A stretch of 64,000 nt of DNA from Chitinophaga sp. E66 (GTDB taxonomy: Bacteria; Bacteroidota; Bacteroidia; Chitinophagales; Chitinophagaceae). The notes under the pieces were generated by a model that did not search any database, was not told where the DNA came from, and saw only the letters and a program-made list of their open reading frames with translations. Location of the stretch: positions 806,001 through 870,000 of the forward strand of contig CP079103.1 in NCBI GenBank assembly GCA_019285755.1, written 5' to 3'. Positions within the stretch are counted from its first letter, which is position 1. Each line of letters opens with the position of its first letter. Positions 61,930-64,000 of this stretch are shown here, piece after piece. The position numbers and the translations under genes were made by a program.

Positions 61930-62705
61930 TTATTTCAGCAACAGGTCCACAATAACGGGCCGGTGGTCGGATGCGATGGTCTCCTCTATCGCCGATGCCT
62001 GGCTCACATGCCAGCGGCCTTTTCCGGAGAGCAGCACATAATCCAGTTTCTGGGTGGGCTTGTCTGAGGGCCGGTGGGGCCCAGCTTTTCGGTAGCGTCT
62101 GTGAAGTGCGCCTTCAGTTGTGTGATCTCCTTTGAAGACGGCAGGGCATTAAGGTCGCCGGCGATGATCAAGGGAACGGATGAGCGCTGCAGTTGTTGCA
62201 ACAACAATTGGATCTGCGCCAGCCGGTCGGCCGGGTCTTCCGTATGGTCGAGGTGGGCGCTGGCGAAGCGCAGGAGGCTGTCGCCCGGGAGCTGAACGGT
62301 CACGATCGCCGCGGATCTCGGCTCGCCGTCTTTGCCTTTGGAGGGCAGTGCCAGTGTCTGGGCCTGTTGGATAGGGTATTTAGAAAGTACCCCGTTGCCA
62401 TAACCGCCGCCGTCGAAGTCCATGGCTTTACCAAAATAGATGTACATGCCGGTGGCATCGGCCAGTTCTTTGAGGATATCGGCCTTACTGATGCGGAGGG
62501 TGGCGGAGTCGACCTCCTGGAGAGCCACCAGGTCCGGGTTGGTGGCGAGGATCACGGCGGCGATGCCCTGCACGTCGAACTTGCCGTTCATGTTCTCCGC
62601 GTGGTGGATGTTGTAGGTTAATACTTTGATAACCTGGCCCTGCACCTGTGCGTTTGCGGTCAGGGCGCTCATCGATAAGATCAGATATAGAATAATTCGC
62701 TGCAT
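61930..62705 (-). CDS. Exported endonuclease/exonuclease/phosphatase (EEP) family protein
   Basis: About 258 residues with a signal peptide (ILYLILSMSALTANAQ). EEP motifs: VLTYNIHH, DLVALQEVD (metal Glu), FASAHLDH (catalytic His), IIAGDLNALPSS (GDxN) and the C-terminal IASDHRPVIV (SDHRPV). The substrate of the exported members (a sugar phosphate, a lipid or DNA) is unknown; near GH92 a phosphorylated mannan is possible but is inference. Frame break near 62075. Start at 62705. Confidence 0.88.
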
Positions 62706-62763
62706 ACAGTGGTCAAATGGATCCGGGCGATCGGCGCAAGGCGGAGATCCGCCCGGATACGCT

Positions 62764-63640
62764 TATTTAAAAATGCTCTTCACGGAACGGCCGATCCAGC
62801 TCTGCGGAGTTTTCAACCCGAAGATATATGCGATCGTTGCGGCCGTATCGTACGTCATCACGCTTTCTTTCACCTCGTTATTCTTTTTAATGCCCTTTCC
62901 CATGAAAATCCAGGGATCTGCATTTCTACCATCGTCTTACCGCCATGGCCTTTGTTGATGCCGCCGTGGTCGGAAGAAAGGATGATCACGCTGTTATCCC
63001 ACATTCCGGCGTCTTTCACTGCCTGGAGGATTTTCCCTAGTAAAACGTCGTTCTTGTGCACTTGTTCATAGTACGCCGGGATGTTATGTCAATTTCATGC
63101 CCAACTCCGTCAGGCTGGTCGAAATGGATGAAAAGGAAGTCCGGTTTCTTTTCCTTCAGGTAGGCAATGGCCGTTTCCGTGGTGGCGCTGTCGGTAGGAC
63201 AATTCACATCCTTATTCACCGCTTTTTCGGGAACAGGTAACCGATGCCTCCCAGGAATAGATCACGCCGGTCTCCGCATTGGGCTTCTGTTCGCGCAGCA
63301 GGGTGAAGAGCGATGGAAACAGACCGTATTGGTCCAGCTCCCGGGGCTCTGCTTCAGGCGTCTTGCTGCCCCATTCGGTAAAACCATGCAGCTCCGGGCC
63401 TGCCCCCATGATCATGGAAGCCCAGTTTACCGCGCTGGAAGAAGGCAATACGCTGCGCGCCTTGAGCGTCCAGCTTCCGTCTGCCATCATCTGCTTCATG
63501 ACGGGATTGTCGGATTTTTCCATGGCATAGGCGCCGAGACCGTCCATCCCGATCAGGATCACGTGTTGCACTCCTTTTACCTGCGCGTTCGCTCCGAACG
63601 CCATACACAACAATAAAGCTAAGTAGCGAGCTTTTCTCAT
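62764..63640 (-). CDS. Exported type I phosphodiesterase / nucleotide pyrophosphatase-like enzyme
   Basis: About 292 residues. Signal peptide (RYLALLLCMAFGANAQ), alkaline-phosphatase superfamily core: HVILIGMDGLGAYAM (metal Asp), the nucleophile region VLPSSSAVNWASMIMGAGPELHG (Ser or Asn in place of the usual Thr), FIHFDQPDGVGHE, VIILSSDHGGINKGHGG (metal Asp-His). It hydrolyses phosphodiester bonds outside the inner membrane. Frame breaks near 63230, 63085 and 62915. It is the first gene of this minus-strand group; the gap to the EEP gene holds a 9-bp GC hairpin (62720-62758). Confidence 0.88.
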
Positions 63641-64000
63641 GTTAGGACTAATTTAAAATTTATTTAATGTATCAGCAATGGTGCTTTTTTCACAAACCGG
63701 AAATGTGGATAAAAGTAGTCATTCAATTGTTGCTGTTGTTTAATATTTATACACATGGAGTGAGTTTTATATAACCGGCGTATACATCGATTGTAAAAGG
63801 GACTGTCTCAAAGTAGTCTGACGGCTTTTGTTTCGGGCTAATTGCCTTCCAGACTGCCTGTTATATCCTGCTTACAACCTTCAGGCTTGCAAATTGTCAT
63901 GTATTTATCATACGTATATTCCGGGTATATCTTACCTATGTCCTACCCCTTTAAAGGTTAGCATATAGGTAGGACATAGGTAGGACATAGGTAGGATATA
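63641..64000. other. Non-coding right edge with 11-bp tandem array and inverted repeat
   Basis: No gene is seen. Words GGTAGGA start at 63968, 63979 and 63990, exactly 11 bases apart (unit GGTAGGACATA). The complement CCTATGTCCTACC lies at 63935-63947, so a hairpin of 13 paired bases can form. The array runs to the window edge and may continue. Confidence 0.85.

Noticed and set aside
62720-62758. Terminator after the phosphodiesterase gene
   Set aside because: The hairpin (ATCCGGGCG / CGCCCGGAT) has no T-run on the minus strand, so it is not called a terminator.

Overview
The window looks like the chromosome of a Bacteroidota bacterium, most likely a Chitinophaga-type member of the Chitinophagaceae. 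The signs are a SusC/SusD pair with accessory surface lipoproteins, TonB receptors with carboxypeptidase-regulatory N-domains, LytS/LytTR two-component pairs, a type IX secretion C-terminal sorting domain, GH92 and GH20 glycosidases, MntH with a fused UspA domain, the YpdA/bacillithiol branch, and promoters that read TAnnTTTG instead of E. coli-like boxes. No species can be named from the sequence alone.

The most important practical point is that most long genes are broken into two to seven overlapping reading frames, although the protein families on either side of each break join perfectly. Where I worked out the break, adding one base to a short homopolymer restores the frame (for example T5 to T6 at about 1864, A4 to A5 at about 5117, C4 to C5 at about 21890). 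I therefore annotate these as single genes carrying probable sequencing or assembly deletions, not as pseudogenes. Gene boundaries come from the joined frames, and break positions are approximate.

Layout. 1-1600 (minus): end of a cbb3-oxidase locus (CcoI/FixI copper ATPase and a CcoP-like cytochrome). 1763-9252 (plus): a 22-residue Cys-Cys peptide, a His/Met-rich exported protein, an L,D-transpeptidase, a TonB-dependent receptor and a LytS/LytTR pair. 9490-11642 (minus): a TlpA/ResA-type thioredoxin lipid-envelope protein and an AraC regulator. 11847-18966 (plus): a SusC/SusD polysaccharide-uptake locus with two surface lipoproteins but no local glycosidase. 19085-21734 (minus): two isocitrate dehydrogenases from different subfamilies side by side. 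21854-25591 (plus): a flavin reductase, then a LiaF-like/DUF4288/LytS/LytTR envelope-stress module. 25615-28566 (minus): mntR-mntH-thioesterase with a palindromic operator on the promoter. 28677-32839: a lipoprotein, the N-degron genes clpS-aat (minus) and a CPA2 antiporter. 32915-35949 (minus): a secreted M60 peptidase.

36149-42839 is an accessory stretch: an AT-rich two-gene island (XRE-ImmA/IrrE metallopeptidase plus an unknown partner, with paired operators), two identical tRNA-Val genes 4.4 kb apart, each trailed by repeats of its own 3' end plus a terminator hairpin, a polytopic membrane protein, a HmuY-like protein and an unknown protein. 42931-52757 is housekeeping (mtaB, plsC, priA, an SDR, murB, and the operon rmuC-GNAT-GATase-ypdA). 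52880-63640 (minus) is a host- or fungal-glycan module: NagB-LmbE fusion, GH20, fibre-like protein, GH92, an EEP-family enzyme and a phosphodiesterase, next to a LacI-type palindrome. Three intergenic regions carry 11-bp-period repeats of unrelated sequence.

The best candidates for something undescribed are the ImmA/IrrE plus partner island with its paired operators, the tRNA-Val 3'-end repeat units, and the 11-bp-period intergenic arrays.
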